Below, in pieces: positions 27,921-29,240 of a stretch of DNA of 29,240 bases. Every line of letters starts with the position of its first letter. The first letter of the stretch is position 1. The notes under the pieces are model-generated. The model was given only the letters and a program-made list of their open reading frames with translations. It did not search any database and was not told where the DNA came from. This DNA is from a virus. The position numbers and the translations under genes were made by a program. Location: positions 1-29,240 of IMG/VR virus record IMGVR_UViG_3300042907_001652, one strand, 5' to 3'.

Positions 27921-28778
27921 ATGTCAAACTTTGCAGATTTTAAGAAGAAGAGTAAGAACTCAGTCGCATCTCTAACCGAGCGTATGGATAAGCTCACCTC
28001 TAAGGAGAGTTACAAGGACGAACGTATTTGGAAGCCCGGTATCGATAAGTCAGGTAATGGATACGCTGTAATCCGCTTCCTGCCCGAAATTCAGGGTGAA
28101 GATACCCCCTTCGTATCAATGTACAGCCATGCCTTCAAGGGCAAGGGTGGTTGGCTGTTTGAAAACTGCCCCACTACGATTGGTGAGAAGTGCCCAATTT
28201 GTCAGGGTAACACTGAACTCTGGAACAGTGGTATTGAAGATGACAAGAACATTGCACGGAATCGTAAGCGTAAGTTGGCTTATATCTCCAATATTCTTGT
28301 AATCGAAGATCCTGCCAATCCAGAGAATAAGGGAAAGGTTTTCCTTTACCAGTATGGCACCAAGATCTTCCAGAAGATTCAGAGCCTCGCTCACCCTGAG
28401 TATCAGGATGAGGTTGCAGTTGACCCATTCAACTTCTGGACTGGTGCAGACTTTAAGATCAAGATTCGTAATGTCGGAGGTTACGTCAATTATGATCGGT
28501 CAGAATTTGCATCTCCTGCTCCCCTTCTTGGTGGAGATGACAAGAAGCTAGAGGAACTTTGGAAGAAGCAGTATCCTCTGAAGCCATTTATTGACAAGAG
28601 CCAGTTCAAGAGTTACGCAGAACTCTCTGAGCGTTACAAGAAGGCTGTTGGTGATGATATTCGTGCTCAGTTTACTGAAAGCAAGAGCATTGAGGATGAT
28701 GTGGCAGACACAGTGGTGTCTGAAGACATTGAGGAAAAGGATCCTTTAAAGTACTTCTCCGAGATGGAGAACGATTGA
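27921..28778 (+). CDS. 32: gp32-like single-stranded DNA-binding protein
   Basis: This encodes 285 residues. It coats single-stranded DNA in replication, recombination and repair. The order matches T4 gp32: a basic N-terminal segment (MSNFADFKKKSKNSVASL) for cooperative binding, a core with the zinc site, and an acidic tail. Zinc ligands are His70 (SMYSH), Cys83 and Cys91-x2-Cys94 (CPTTIGEKCPIC), close to the H-x12-C-x9-C-x2-C of T4. Aromatic and basic DNA-contact stretches follow (RNRKRKLAYISNILVI, NFWTGADFKIKIRNVGGYVN). The tail SEDIEEKDPLKYFSEMEND is the protein-interaction acidic end. Codon use is more GC-rich than in the virion genes, as expected for a highly expressed gene. Confidence 0.95.
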   Translation: MSNFADFKKKSKNSVASLTERMDKLTSKESYKDERIWKPGIDKSGNGYAVIRFLPEIQGEDTPFVSMYSHAFKGKGGWLFENCPTTIGEKCPICQGNTELWNSGIEDDKNIARNRKRKLAYISNILVIEDPANPENKGKVFLYQYGTKIFQKIQSLAHPEYQDEVAVDPFNFWTGADFKIKIRNVGGYVNYDRSEFASPAPLLGGDDKKLEELWKKQYPLKPFIDKSQFKSYAELSERYKKAVGDDIRAQFTESKSIEDDVADTVVSEDIEEKDPLKYFSEMEND

Positions 28779-28779
28779 G

Positions 28780-28807
28780 AAAAGCCCCCGCAAGGGGGCT
28801 TTTTTTA
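28780..28807. terminator. Strong bidirectional intrinsic terminator
   Basis: AAAAGCCCCC, a GCAA loop, GGGGGCTTTT and a run of T, starting right after the gp32 stop. On the minus strand the A-run becomes a U-run, so it also closes the gene at the right edge. Confidence 0.9.
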
Positions 28808-29240
28808 TGCCCAATTTGGGGCTGATGATGTTTTAGTTGCTCTATCTAAAAATATTAAATTTGTTGGAGCGATTGTAGGTCTTTCTACCAAATCAGTATT
28901 ATGATTCTTAGTAGATACATTCATGTCATTTACTTGCTGTGCAATCTTCTGAAGAGATGGCATGATATTATCTTTAATTTGTTTTTCAATATTTGAAGTT
29001 TTAGAATTATCCATGAAACCGGTATTAGCCTGCATTGGAATTATTCTGGATTGATTTGGTGCAGCAATAACTGGAGAAACATTTACACTGGTATCCATGG
29101 ACATCATGGACAGATTTTGAGTACTAAAAGGAGAAGGAGTGACTGAATATGATGGTTCTGTCATTTCTAGTTTTTGCTCAGATCTTCCTATGGCATCACT
29201 GAATACAGTTTTTTCTGCTTCAATGTTTATTTTTGCTTCA
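28805..29240 (-). CDS. Partial virion-type protein, runs off the right edge
   Basis: The reading frame is open from the stop near 28805 to the window edge, so the ATG at 29164 is probably internal and the N-terminus lies outside. The visible part reads ...EAEKTVFSDAIGRSEQKLEM, a Ser/Thr/Pro/Asn-rich disordered stretch (YSVTPSPFSTQNLSMMSM), a helix (NIEKQIKDNIMPSLQKIAQQ) and a short C-terminus ending TSSAPNWA. It is probably a structural or scaffold-type protein; no family is recognised. Confidence 0.5.
   Translation of the reverse strand, partial: EAKINIEAEKTVFSDAIGRSEQKLEMTEPSYSVTPSPFSTQNLSMMSMDTSVNVSPVIAAPNQSRIIPMQANTGFMDNSKTSNIEKQIKDNIMPSLQKIAQQVNDMNVSTKNHNTDLVERPTIAPTNLIFLDRATKTSSAPNWA

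Overview
The window looks like part of a large T4-like tailed-phage (myovirus) genome, probably environmental. Three things carry that call. First, a gp33-like late-transcription co-activator lies directly upstream of a clear gp32 single-stranded DNA-binding protein with its zinc ligands, at the right end. Second, T4-type late promoters (TATAAATA and close variants) occur throughout the AT-rich part. Third, there are long runs of virion-type proteins. No host can be named from the sequence. No tRNA, CRISPR array, insertion sequence or integrase was recognised.

Layout. (1) 1-3720: a visibly GC-rich accessory segment of small genes, eight on the minus strand and one on the plus strand. It includes two WYL_2/Sm-like proteins, a DUF3846-like protein, a DUF7178-like protein and a small membrane protein. 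Almost every transcription unit has its own copy of one promoter type: TACACA, a 17-nt spacer beginning CACTCCC, TGNTACAAT, then exactly 6 nt to ATG. Elaborate hairpins separate the units. (2) 3721-4025: a gene-free stretch where composition drops to AT-rich. (3) 4026-10185: mostly minus-strand genes driven by TATAAATA late promoters. Several products begin with a similar N-terminal helix ending in an LxE motif, which resembles the capsid-targeting leaders of T4 internal head proteins. (4) 10186-14640: small genes, a broken GMP reductase gene (guaC), a conserved phage protein, a HExxH metallopeptidase-like protein with a leader-like N-terminus, and a fusion of an Sm-like domain to a deaminase domain. 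(5) 14663-17360: a plus-strand late operon of virion appendage proteins and a DUF5856-like protein. (6) 17371-18690: small genes, including a second HExxH protein and a winged-helix-like protein. (7) 18720-25288: a cysteine-rich small protein, a cysteine-rich 1841-residue protein with RCC1-like beta-propeller repeats, and companions. (8) 25285-27544: two minus-strand virion-type proteins. (9) 27628-29240: gp33-like, gp32, a strong bidirectional terminator, and a minus-strand gene running off the right edge.

How it fits together. Sigma70-like promoters drive the probable early genes: the GC-rich segment, guaC, the Sm-deaminase gene, the winged-helix gene, gp33 and gp32. TATAAATA promoters drive the virion and cargo genes. 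In both classes many start codons lie so close to the promoter (6 nt after the -10, or 5 nt after TATAAATA) that the transcripts would be leaderless or nearly so. The most interesting candidates are the leaderless promoter cassette family with a conserved AACACCACC coding start, the possible capsid-targeted cargo set, the Sm-deaminase fusion, and the guaC deletion.
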